The notes under the pieces were generated by a model that was not told the origin of the DNA, did no database searches, and was given only the letters and a program-made list of their open reading frames with translations. DNA of 42,173 bases from Verrucomicrobiia bacterium (lineage in GTDB: Bacteria; Verrucomicrobiota; Verrucomicrobiia; Limisphaerales; JADLHS01): the NCBI GenBank assembly GCA_026125285.1, contig JAHCLO010000048.1:1-42173 (forward strand), written 5' to 3'. Position numbers and translations under genes: made by a program. Below are positions 25,803 through 33,900 of the stretch, piece by piece (positions within the stretch are counted from its first letter, which is position 1; each line of letters starts with the position of its first letter).

Positions 25803-27740
25803 ATGTTACCACCACACGCAATGGTCGCCACCAAAAATCAGGCCGGCAGAGGCTCAGTGTTTCTGCTGTTGCTCGCGGGGGTTCTCGCGGGCTGCATGCC
25901 GCCCGGCCCGCGCGCCCTGATCGAGGGCCGACGGTTGTTGGATAAAGGCCAAAGCGAACAGGCGGTGGAGAGACTCCTGGTGGCGACCTCGGTGCTGACC
26001 ACCAATGCGTCGGCGTGGAATTATCTGGGCCTCGCGTACCATCGGACCGGCCAACATTCCAATGCCGTGGTCGCCTACCAGAAGGCGGTGGCGCTGGACC
26101 GCGAACTGGTGGAGGCGCGTTACAATCTGGGCGCGCTGTGGCTGGAGCAAAACCGCCTGGAGGCGGCGAAGACCGAACTCACCGCCTACACCTTGCGGCG
26201 GGGAGACGTTGTGGAGGGTTGGCTCAAGCTGGGCACGACGCAACTTAGGCTGCGCGAACTGACCGCGGCGGAGCAAAGTTTCCGGGCAGCGTTGAGGATC
26301 AACGCGCAACATCCCGAAGCATTCAATGGATTGGGCTTGGTGCAGGCCCAACGAAATCGCCCGCGCGAAGCGGTGCAGTTCTTTTCCGCCGCGCTGAAGC
26401 AACGGCCGGATTACAGTCCGGCGCGGCTCAATCTGGCCACCGTGTTGCATCAGCAACTCCATGACGTTCCGGGTGCTCTTCAGGTTTATCGCGAATATCT
26501 CGCACTTAAACCGCCGCCTCCGGGATTCAACGCCGTCAGCGCGCTCGCGCAAGCGCTCGAACAACAACTGGCCGCCGCGCAACGTGCCCTGCTACCTACG
26601 AACACGGTGTCCCCCGTCCCACCTGCTGTCACGGCAACCACGCCAACAGTGACCCCCACCGTACCGGTGGTCACCTCAACCCCACCTGTGGTAACAGCCA
26701 CGATACCTGTGGTCACAGCAACCAACGTTACGCCACCGGCCACGACGGCAGTAGAGCGTGTGGTAAGCCCTGTAAAAGTTGATCCACCGCCGCCAGTCGC
26801 CAAGCCGACGCCGGTTGCGCCAGATTCTTCACCCGCGCCGGCGGAAATCGTTGACCTACCCTCCGAGCCAGTCCTCCAGATCACTCCGCCAGCCACACCC
26901 GAAGTGGCTATTGCCATCCCGGCGGAAACGCAAGTTGTCGAGGCTGTCCCACCGGCGAAACTACCCCTGATTCCTGTTGACCCTCCAACCACGGCGGAGG
27001 CGGAGAAACCGGGCTTCTTCGCGCGCGTCAATCCACTCAGAGTCTTTCGGCGAGAAAGCAAACCGCCGCCGCAAGCGATAACATTGCCGCCGTCCGAAAC
27101 CATCGCCGCCGTGGACGCGGCCACGGCAGAGCGCGAGCGTGTCCAGGACAAATCCATCTCCAACGCCCCCGTCACCGCCATGTCGGCCCCGCCAGATTCG
27201 GCCCAGCCGGCAGCGGCGAGTTCATTCTTGCGCTACCCCTATCTTTCGCCGAGCGCCCCGGCAGCGGGAAATCGCCAGGAGGCGGATCGCGCATTTGCGC
27301 AGGGGCAACGCGCACAGCAGGCCAATCGTCTCAGTGAGGCGATGCAGGCGTATCGGCAGGCCACGGTCGCGGACCCGGCCTACTTCGAGGCTTACTACAG
27401 TCTGGGTTTAACGGCCTACGAGGCACGGAATCATCGTCAGGCCCTGGCGGCATGGGAGACGGCGCTGGCCTTGCGGCCAGATTCAACCGACGCCCGCTAC
27501 AATTTTGCTCTCGTGCTGAAAGCGGCCAACTATCCGGTGGATGCGGCGCGGGAGCTGGAAAAGCTCGTGGCGGCCAATTCGCAGGAAGCCCGCGCGCATC
27601 TGGTCTTGGGCAACTTGTATGCCGAACAATTGGGCAATTCGTCCCGCGCCCGGACACATTACCTGAAGGTGCTGGAGATTGACCCGCGGAACGCCCAGGC
27701 TACAGCCATACGGTATTGGCTGGTGGCCCATCCGCCGTAG
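25803..27740 (+). CDS. TPR lipoprotein with Pro/Thr/Val linker
   Basis: Lipoprotein of 645 residues. The lipobox is LLAGVLAGC, so it is anchored to a membrane by the cysteine near residue 36. N-terminal TPR block (about 40-255): SEQAVERLLVA, AWNYLGLAYHRTGQHSNAVVAYQKAVALD, YNLGALW and so on. A linker of about 220 residues rich in Pro, Thr and Val carries three 7-residue repeats (VPVVTST, PPVVTAT, IPVVTAT at 287-307) and many alanine/proline runs. A second TPR block follows (about 490-640: AFAQGQRAQQANRLSEAMQAYRQATVADPAYFEAYYSLGL). It is probably a scaffold between envelope proteins. An ATG at 25821 is an alternative start; GGGGGT lies very close to 25803. Confidence 0.85.
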   Translation: MLPPHAMVATKNQAGRGSVFLLLLAGVLAGCMPPGPRALIEGRRLLDKGQSEQAVERLLVATSVLTTNASAWNYLGLAYHRTGQHSNAVVAYQKAVALDRELVEARYNLGALWLEQNRLEAAKTELTAYTLRRGDVVEGWLKLGTTQLRLRELTAAEQSFRAALRINAQHPEAFNGLGLVQAQRNRPREAVQFFSAALKQRPDYSPARLNLATVLHQQLHDVPGALQVYREYLALKPPPPGFNAVSALAQALEQQLAAAQRALLPTNTVSPVPPAVTATTPTVTPTVPVVTSTPPVVTATIPVVTATNVTPPATTAVERVVSPVKVDPPPPVAKPTPVAPDSSPAPAEIVDLPSEPVLQITPPATPEVAIAIPAETQVVEAVPPAKLPLIPVDPPTTAEAEKPGFFARVNPLRVFRRESKPPPQAITLPPSETIAAVDAATAERERVQDKSISNAPVTAMSAPPDSAQPAAASSFLRYPYLSPSAPAAGNRQEADRAFAQGQRAQQANRLSEAMQAYRQATVADPAYFEAYYSLGLTAYEARNHRQALAAWETALALRPDSTDARYNFALVLKAANYPVDAARELEKLVAANSQEARAHLVLGNLYAEQLGNSSRARTHYLKVLEIDPRNAQATAIRYWLVAHPP

Positions 27741-27823
27741 GTTTGGTGGCACGGAACTGGCTAAGTTTTGGGCATCCGGTGACGGCGCGAGCCGTGCCGA
27801 CAACGGTTTCAACAGGCCATACA

Positions 27824-28432
27824 ATGAAAAGTCTGCCCATCAACTGGTTCGACGCGGCGGTGCTCGTGTTGCTCCTGATCGGCTTGCAGCGCGGGCGCAA
27901 GCGCGGCATGTCCGAAGAATTCCTCACCTCGCTGATGTGGTTGACCATCGTCGTGGCGTGCGCGTGGGCCTACGAGCCGCTGGGGCAGTTGTTGACCGGC
28001 ATGTCTCCGTTCAGCCGGTTGTTTTCCTTCATCCTCTGCTATATTGCGGTGGGCTTGGCCGTAGCCGGAGTGTTTCTCTTTTTGAAACGCACGGTGGGGG
28101 GGAAACTGATCGGTAGCGATACCTTTGGCAGCGCGGAGTACTACCTGGGCATGCCGGCGGGCATGGTGCGCTTTGCCTGCATCCTCATCGCCGCGTTGGC
28201 GCTGTTGAACGCCCGGCAATATCGTTCCGAGGAGATCCAGGCCATGGCGAAATTTCAAAACGACAACTACGGTAGCCAGTTCTTTCCCGGTCTGCACACC
28301 GTGCAGGCCGAAGTCTTCGAACATTCCCTCACCGGCCCGCCGATCAAGAAATACATGGGCTTTCTCCTGATTAAACCGACGCCGCCGGAAAGCCGGCCCA
28401 TCCGCCGGGCGCAGGAAACGAAATTGCCCTAG
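27824..28432 (+). CDS. cvpA: CvpA-family membrane protein
   Basis: Protein of 202 residues with three or four hydrophobic segments (about 8-22, 26-45, 62-85, 108-128), and the family start NWFDAAVLVLLLIGLQRGRKRGMSEEFL. CvpA proteins are inner-membrane proteins first linked with colicin V export, and with envelope stress tolerance; molecular role unknown. The charged soluble tail (about 130-202) is longer than in short members. I start at ATG 27824 rather than an in-frame upstream position because the family N-terminus begins there. It lies between the TPR lipoprotein and dnaG, with a short gap to dnaG, so the three may be co-transcribed. Confidence 0.82.
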   Translation: MKSLPINWFDAAVLVLLLIGLQRGRKRGMSEEFLTSLMWLTIVVACAWAYEPLGQLLTGMSPFSRLFSFILCYIAVGLAVAGVFLFLKRTVGGKLIGSDTFGSAEYYLGMPAGMVRFACILIAALALLNARQYRSEEIQAMAKFQNDNYGSQFFPGLHTVQAEVFEHSLTGPPIKKYMGFLLIKPTPPESRPIRRAQETKLP

Positions 28433-28456
28433 ACGCGCGGCGCAATTTCGGCGTTG

Positions 28457-30274
28457 ATGGTCGGGATGGCCGGGTCATTCCCCCAGAACAATCTCGAACA
28501 GATTCGCGCCGCCAGTGAGATCGTGGATGTCATTGGCTCGTATCTGCCGCTCAAGCGCGCCGGCGCGAACTTCGTGGCCCTGTGTCCGTTCCACAAGGAG
28601 AAGTCCCCCAGCTTTCACGTCAATCCGCAACGCCAGATTTTTCACTGCTTCGGTTGCCACAAGGGCGGCGACGTGTTCACCTTCGTCAAGGAATACGAGA
28701 ACATCGGCTTTATGGACGCCGTGCGGCGACTGGCGGAACGCGCGAAGATTCCCCTCGAATTCGGCCGGGGCGAGCCGGATCAAGCGACGCGGCATCTCAA
28801 GGATCAACTCCTGCAAATCCACGAACAGATCACCCAGCGCTGGCAAAACTGTCTGGCCAACGAAGCCGCCGGCCAGCTTGCCCGGGATTATCTCGCCCAA
28901 CGCGGTGTCTCGGCGGAGGCCATCAAACTGTTCCGGCTTGGCGCGGCGCCCGAGGCCTGGGACGACACGGTCAACTGGGCCAAAAGCAAGAGCTGCGATC
29001 TCACCCTGATGGAGCAGGCGGGGCTGATCCTCAAGAAAGAGGAAACTGGCCGCCACTACGACCGCTTCCGCGGGCGGCTCATGTTTCCCATCTGCGATGA
29101 ACAAGGCCGGGTGATCGCGTTCAGCGGCCGCGTTCTGGCCGGCGACGAGAAAACCGCCAAATATGTCAACTCCCCGGAGACACCGATCTTCACCAAGAGC
29201 AAGGTCTTCTTCGGTTTGGACAAGTCCAAGCGCGCCGTGCTGGACGCGGGCTTCGCCCTGGTCTGCGAAGGGCAGTTGGACTTGATCGCCTGCTACATGG
29301 CCGGAGTGCAAAACGTCGTCGCCCCGCAAGGCACCGCCTTCACCGCCGATCACGCGCGCATCCTCAAGCGCTATGTGGACGAAGTGGTGCTGTGTTTCGA
29401 TTCCGATGAAGCCGGACAGAACGCCGCCACCCGCTCGCTGGACAGCTTGCTCGCTTCCGGATTGGCGGTGCGCGTGGCCGTGGTGCCGTCGCCGCACGAC
29501 CCAGACAGCTTCATCAAGGAGCACGGCCCGGATGCGTTCCGCCAACTCGTCGAAAAGGCCGCAGGGTTCTTCGATTATTATCTGAACCGGCTGTGCGCGC
29601 GCCACGACCTCGCCACCGACAAGGGCCGCTTGGCCGTGGTGCGCGGCATGGCCGAAGCCGTGCGCAAGACCGGCAACACCGTGTTGCTGGACAAACACGC
29701 GCAAACCACTGCCCTCCGCCTGGGGGTTTCACCCGAAGCCGTGCGCGCCGAGTTCCAGAAACACCCCACCGCGCGAACCGCGCTCGTGCCGGCCGAGGAT
29801 TCCTTTGAGGAGCCCGAAACCGCAGCCGCGCGGCCCTCGGCACCGGAATTTTGGCTGCTCAAACTCGTGATGTTATACGAAGCGGAACTGGACTGGGTCG
29901 CCGCCCATCTGGACCCCGACTGGATTCAGCACCCGGAGGTCCAACACATTCTAAGGCGACGACTGGCGGCGCATGAGAACCGGACCTGGCGGGGGCTGGC
30001 GGCGTTTCTCGACGAGTTCGAGGCGGGGGACGCGCAGAACCTTATCACTGAAGCCTCCGCCGAGGAACGCGAGATCCCCGACCCCGCGCGGCAACTCAAC
30101 GATCTAGTAATGAGGTTACGCAACCAGTTCTTAGACCGGCAACTCGCCGCGCTGACGCACCGCAGCAGCCTGCCCGAAATCGGCGAAGCGGAACGACTGG
30201 AATTGCTGCGCCAGCAACAGCGCTTGCGGCAACTGAAACGCCAGCCTCTCAATTCGGTGGGTGAAGGCGGTTAG
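28457..30274 (+). CDS. dnaG: DNA primase DnaG
   Basis: Primase of about 605 residues that makes RNA primers at the replication fork. The CHC2 zinc finger is C43-x2-H46, C64-x2-C67 (CPFHKEKSPSFHV to FHCFGCHKGGDVFTF). The catalytic core with TOPRIM lies about 150-400: FPICDEQGRVIAFSGR, ALVCEGQLDLIACY with catalytic Glu, VVAPQGTAFTADHARIL and CFDSDEAGQNAATR with the metal aspartates. The C-terminal helicase-binding region is present but diverged. The start could be TTG 28454, ATG 28457 or ATG 28466; I use 28457. No rpoD follows; instead come palindromic repeats and a tRNA. Confidence 0.96.
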   Translation: MVGMAGSFPQNNLEQIRAASEIVDVIGSYLPLKRAGANFVALCPFHKEKSPSFHVNPQRQIFHCFGCHKGGDVFTFVKEYENIGFMDAVRRLAERAKIPLEFGRGEPDQATRHLKDQLLQIHEQITQRWQNCLANEAAGQLARDYLAQRGVSAEAIKLFRLGAAPEAWDDTVNWAKSKSCDLTLMEQAGLILKKEETGRHYDRFRGRLMFPICDEQGRVIAFSGRVLAGDEKTAKYVNSPETPIFTKSKVFFGLDKSKRAVLDAGFALVCEGQLDLIACYMAGVQNVVAPQGTAFTADHARILKRYVDEVVLCFDSDEAGQNAATRSLDSLLASGLAVRVAVVPSPHDPDSFIKEHGPDAFRQLVEKAAGFFDYYLNRLCARHDLATDKGRLAVVRGMAEAVRKTGNTVLLDKHAQTTALRLGVSPEAVRAEFQKHPTARTALVPAEDSFEEPETAAARPSAPEFWLLKLVMLYEAELDWVAAHLDPDWIQHPEVQHILRRRLAAHENRTWRGLAAFLDEFEAGDAQNLITEASAEEREIPDPARQLNDLVMRLRNQFLDRQLAALTHRSSLPEIGEAERLELLRQQQRLRQLKRQPLNSVGEGG

Positions 30275-30325
30275 CCGGCGTATTTCATGGAGCGCTGTGT
30301 CGCAGATCAGCCGCCGTTGCCCCAT

Positions 30326-30381
30326 AGTCCAAACGCTTCGCGAGGTTGGTTGACGCTGCAATGTCGCGAAGCGTCTGGAGT
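30326..30381. repeat. Palindromic repeat with 18-bp arms
   Basis: AGTCCAAACGCTTCGCGA (30326-30343) pairs with the reverse complement at 30364-30381 with two mismatches, around a 20-base loop. Related to the next element. Confidence 0.75.
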
Positions 30382-30472
30382 GCGGTGGCTTCAGCACCTC
30401 TTTCCCAACGCGCTACCCTGCCCCAGCCACCAGTCCCTTGTCTCCGCGCCAGCTAAAGAGCGGCGGTGAACG

Positions 30473-30542
30473 CGCACGCACTCCAAACGCTCCGCGCGGC
30501 GCTGTGATGTCCGGACTACGCGCAGCGTTTGGAGTCCGTGCG
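30473..30542. repeat. Palindromic repeat with 19-bp arms, same family
   Basis: CGCACGCACTCCAAACGCT (30473-30491) pairs with AGCGTTTGGAGTCCGTGCG (30524-30542) with one mismatch, around 32 bases. Confidence 0.78.
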
Positions 30543-30595
30543 ACTTCAGCGTCCGGTGACGGTTTCCGTGCTTCTCTCCATCCATGAATCCAAGA

Positions 30596-30671
30596 GGTAG
30601 GGCGCGGCACTCCGTGCGCGCCGAAGAATGTAGCCGACCGGGACGAAGCACGCGGAGTGACGCGCCCTACC
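30596..30671. repeat. Palindromic repeat with 23-bp arms
   Basis: The left arm, GGTAGGGCGCGGCACTCC... (30596-30618), pairs with 30649-30671 (...GTGACGCGCCCTACC) with few mismatches, around 30 bases. Confidence 0.78.
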
Positions 30672-30759
30672 AACATGGCGGATTGGCGCCTCCGAAAGCA
30701 GCGACCCGCCAAATAGACATTGCGCCGGCCGGGATTCCTGCAATGATGCAACCGTTCGT

Positions 30760-30836
30760 CGGAGCGTAGCTCAGCTTGGTAGAGCACCAGCTTTGGGAGC
30801 TGGCTGTCGCAGGTTCAAATCCTGTCGCTCCGACCA
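30760..30836 (+). tRNA. tRNA-Pro (anticodon TGG)
   Basis: Complete cloverleaf of 77 bases with encoded CCA. Acceptor stem CGGAGCG/CGCTCCG, D-arm GCTC/GAGC, anticodon stem CCAGC/GCTGG with loop TTTGGGA and anticodon TGG at 30794-30796, T-arm GCAGG/CCTGT with TTCAAAT loop, then A and CCA. All stems pair, with one G-U in the T-arm. Confidence 0.97.
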
Positions 30837-31364
30837 TCTCCTTCTTGCCCCGACGACGGTTTGAAAAGGTCCGCCATAACGGGGCTTTCCTCGGAACGCG
30901 AACCCGTAGCGGGTTCTCGCGCTTTGCCAGGCCTCCTCCGCCTTCCTCCCGGCGGCTTCAGCCCTTCTCAGCCCCGCCGACCAGCGGCGGACGGCGACGC
31001 TCACAGCCATCGCTGACACCCGCCACGGCCAGTGCATAGGAAGCCCACAATGCTGCGGCATGAGAAGTCGCGGTCTGGAATCACGCACACAGACCGGGAA
31101 CCGCAATGGCGTAACGCCGATTTCCCAGCCAGCACACCCGCGGACTCGAATGTCGGCGTTACCACCAGGCGGTAGATGTAGAAGGAGACTTCAGGAGGAC
31201 CGCTGTGAGGGTTGTGAACTGGCGATACCGTTGGCTGAGGGTTCATCCGGTGGTCGGTGGACTGTTGCAGGATCGGCGCCGGGGCGGAACCCGGTTTCAT
31301 TTTGCTTCCGCAGTGTCAGAATTGAGAACGGACTGGTCTTGACACGCTTTTACGGTCTCTCGAG
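30837..31364. other. Gene-free region after tRNA-Pro
   Basis: About 530 bases without a gene I can support. A hairpin with AACCCG and CGGGTT arms around TAG lies near 30898-30920, a possible tRNA terminator though it lacks a T-run, and a palindromic repeat is at 31111-31162. Open frames here are spurious translations of repeat and tRNA sequence. Confidence 0.6.
31111..31162. repeat. Palindromic repeat with 10-bp perfect arms
   Basis: GTAACGCCGA at 31111-31120 and TCGGCGTTAC at 31153-31162 are perfect inverted repeats around 32 bases. No other copy was found in the window. Confidence 0.65.
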
Positions 31365-33149
31365 CTACTTCAGCAAGAACTGATGGATCAATTTTCCCGC
31401 CGCCTCATCGCACCCGGCAAACGCCGCATTCACACCCCCGATATTCGCTGCAACGATGACGGCGCAGTTCCGATCGGGGGCCATCCAGACGACAACATAG
31501 AACATCGTGTTCGATCCGTTGTGCATCAGGGCGCGGCCGCCGGCCCATTTTCGCTCCAAGACCACCCAGCCCAGAGCGTAGTCGTCACCGGCGGAGGTGT
31601 GGAGCTTCTTGAAGGAATCGGAAGTCAGCAGGTCGGTGTCGCCCTTCTCCCCAGCCAGGTGGAACACGACGTATTGTGCGAGGTCAGGCAGCGAGCAATG
31701 CACCGCTCCAGCCGGGCCGATGGCGGGCGGATTGTCGGCGCGTGGACCGGGAGGAACGGGCTGGATTTCGTCGAATCGCGCCTTGGTGTGTCCCCACGGT
31801 TGATCCACTTGGTCGGGAGCAGCCGGTGCGCCGAACCCCGCCGAGTGCATGCCGAGCGGCTTGAAGAGCATTTCCTGCATCAATTCTTCCCACGGCTTTC
31901 CAGCGGCCTTTTCCAGCATCACGCCCGCAATTGCGTATCCTTGATTGGAGTAGATGTGTTTGGTGTCGGGCTTCACTTGCGGTTTGCGCGCCAGAATGCC
32001 TTTCACAAAATCGCGGCGTTGCTTGGCCGGCGGGCCGCTGGCATTCCACGCCTCGATCCATAACAATTTCGGCGCACTGCCCGGCGCGCCGCCGCGATGC
32101 GACAAAAGTTGTTCCAGCGTGACGCTGCGATATTCAGCATGAACTCGATCTCCCAGTTCTGTAAACGACTCGCCAATCGTTGTCGTCCACGAAATCTTGG
32201 CCTGTTCGACGAGCATCGCCGCCACGGTCGCGGTCATGGATTTGGTCACCGAGCCGATATGAAACTTGTCATTCACGGTGACAGCTTCGGTGCCGCCGTG
32301 CTTGCGGGTGCCGACCGCGTTCGTGGCCACGATCCTCCCGTCCACCACCACGGCGGCAGCGAGCGCAGGAAACTTGTGTTTCACGCGGATGGTTTCGAGC
32401 ATTTGCGACGTGGGATCCTCATACGCCACCGAGAGCGATTCCGCCTTCGCAGCCTTGACGGCGTGGGCGATGACAGCGATGACGCAGACGACCAGCACCA
32501 GCAGCAGCGGACCGAGTGGTTTCTTTGTGTTCATGGATGATGAATGATTTTCGGTTTCCAGTTCGTTCAACAGCTTCCGCAGTTCCTGTCGGCGCGGCTC
32601 CAGATATCTCCGCACGGCGTATTGGTTCAGCCAATAAATGCCCGCATACAACACCACGATAAACCCAGACAGAAGCAGCAGCGCAACAATTCCCGCCGCG
32701 ACATGCCCCGGTGCGTTTAACGTGATCCAGCCAATGAACACCAGCATTGGCACGGCCAGCGGTAACAAGTACCACCACTGAATATTCTTTAGCAGCCAGA
32801 TTTGATGGCTGACTTCCGCCAGCGCCGTGGCTGCGCAATCGGTCAGCGAGCCGTGCAAATCCGGCGGGTTCTTCTTTTGCTGGCGGCGGTCAAGCAACAT
32901 GAACGCGCCGACCACGAAACAGGCAAAGGCGCACAAATACAGCGTCCAATGCGTTTTCCAACCGGCGTAGAGGAAGATCGGCACCAGCAAGCCCGCCGCG
33001 CTGACCTCGCGCACGTCGCGCCAGAAGATCGTCCGCCGGAACGACTGCTGGTTGCGGCGGACTTCATTCAACAGCACGTCAGCGTTGATGGAAACTTGCC
33101 TCGCGGTGTCCTGCAACTGCCAGGATTTCTGAAAATCGTCAAGATTCAT
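31365..33149 (-). CDS. Fusion of a sigma-linked membrane protein with a class C beta-lactamase-like serine hydrolase
   Basis: Protein of 594 residues with two parts. Residues 1-205 form a membrane protein of the type encoded after ECF sigma genes: MNLDDFQKSWQ, then hydrophobic segments near 48-88 and 125-175. From M206 a complete serine hydrolase follows with its own signal-like helix (MNTKKPLGPLLLVLVVCVIAV), the nucleophile S300 in SVTKSM (SxxK), the YSN motif in HIYSNQGYAIAG (about 400) and the late HNGSNTMF. Penicillin-binding-like hydrolases of this group act on peptidoglycan, lipids or D-peptides. No stop separates the halves; a TGA out of frame overlaps the internal ATG at 32534. The gene overlaps the upstream sigma gene by 11 bases, so it is co-translated and may control it. 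Confidence 0.88.
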   Translation of the reverse strand: MNLDDFQKSWQLQDTARQVSINADVLLNEVRRNQQSFRRTIFWRDVREVSAAGLLVPIFLYAGWKTHWTLYLCAFACFVVGAFMLLDRRQQKKNPPDLHGSLTDCAATALAEVSHQIWLLKNIQWWYLLPLAVPMLVFIGWITLNAPGHVAAGIVALLLLSGFIVVLYAGIYWLNQYAVRRYLEPRRQELRKLLNELETENHSSSMNTKKPLGPLLLVLVVCVIAVIAHAVKAAKAESLSVAYEDPTSQMLETIRVKHKFPALAAAVVVDGRIVATNAVGTRKHGGTEAVTVNDKFHIGSVTKSMTATVAAMLVEQAKISWTTTIGESFTELGDRVHAEYRSVTLEQLLSHRGGAPGSAPKLLWIEAWNASGPPAKQRRDFVKGILARKPQVKPDTKHIYSNQGYAIAGVMLEKAAGKPWEELMQEMLFKPLGMHSAGFGAPAAPDQVDQPWGHTKARFDEIQPVPPGPRADNPPAIGPAGAVHCSLPDLAQYVVFHLAGEKGDTDLLTSDSFKKLHTSAGDDYALGWVVLERKWAGGRALMHNGSNTMFYVVVWMAPDRNCAVIVAANIGGVNAAFAGCDEAAGKLIHQFLLK

Positions 33150-33663
33150 GGCCAGTTCCTTTCAACATCCCGGCGAGCCGCTTCCGGAGGCGGTTCAGTT
33201 TCACGCCGACGTTGCTCTCGGAAATTCCCAACACGTCGCTCATCTCGCGATAACTCAATCCGTCGAGATGCATCAGGGCAAGCGATGCGTCCGGCTTCGG
33301 CAACTGACGGATGGCAGTGTAGAGCTGTTGCACCCGGTCTTCGTCGCGCATGGCCGTGGAGTGCTCCGCCGCAATTCCCGGCGCGGCGTTCAGTTGAAAA
33401 AATTTTTCATGTTTCGTGTGGCGGCGCTTTTCATCGCGCTTCCAGACCAGTGCTGTGTTGAACGCCACACGATAAATCCATGTGGTTTCCTTCGCCTCAT
33501 TACGAAATCGCGGCAACGACATCCACAGTTGCAGCGCGATGTCCTGCAACAAATCCTCCTGATCCTCCGGTCCGGCGGCGAACGCGCGCACGACCTTCCA
33601 CATCAGCCCGGCGTGATTGGCCAGCCAGTGGCGGAAGATGGATTCCTGTTCTGATGCGTCCAT
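33139..33663 (-). CDS. ECF-type RNA polymerase sigma factor
   Basis: Sigma-70 family, extracytoplasmic-function type, 174 residues. Sigma region 2 covers about 20-85 (EDLLQDIALQLWMSLPRFRNEAKETTWIYRVAFNTAL) and region 4 about 115-165 (ALMHLDGLSYREMSDVLGISESNVGVKLNRLRKRL). No membrane segment or long tail. The stop overlaps the start of the membrane/serine-hydrolase gene, the usual place for an anti-sigma factor, so that fusion protein is the probable anti-sigma. The start is ATG 33663. A second sigma-like gene begins 237 bases away on the other strand. Confidence 0.93.
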   Translation of the reverse strand: MDASEQESIFRHWLANHAGLMWKVVRAFAAGPEDQEDLLQDIALQLWMSLPRFRNEAKETTWIYRVAFNTALVWKRDEKRRHTKHEKFFQLNAAPGIAAEHSTAMRDEDRVQQLYTAIRQLPKPDASLALMHLDGLSYREMSDVLGISESNVGVKLNRLRKRLAGMLKGTGHES

Positions 33664-33900
33664 TTCAGTCGTTTCTACAACTGGTTACCAGCAAGCCCGG
33701 TTTTCTTACAGCCAAACTGCGGAATTGGGATCAATCCAGGGCGTGCCGGCTCTTCCATCGGCCCGTGCTGTCAGGAGTTTCGGTTGCGGATCTACAGCAC
33801 TTGACAGACGTAGGAGCAGCGCGAATGTGGCAGCAGGCGACTCGGAATGGGGACACGCAAAATAAATGTCGGATTTCACACGCCAGATGCAGTTATTCGT

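Larger units (their letters stand above)
30275..30759. other. Gene-free repeat field between dnaG and tRNA-Pro
   Basis: No gene. The stretch holds three palindromic elements, at 30326-30381, 30473-30542 and 30596-30671 (each listed), and a weaker inverted pair, TGGCGG near 30675 with CCGCCA near 30705. The first two share the core CTCCAAACGCT, so they belong to one family. Confidence 0.75.

Noticed and set aside
28475..29704. Open minus-strand frame of 409 codons
   Set aside because: Antisense to dnaG, with the typical Gln/Val/His-rich shadow composition.
30776..31039. Open frame through tRNA-Pro
   Set aside because: Its first residues are translated from the tRNA itself, and the rest has no homology signal.
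31001..31300. Minus-strand frame with TFESAGVLAGKSALRH
   Set aside because: The translation covers a palindromic repeat, without a start signal or domain; treated as repeat-derived.
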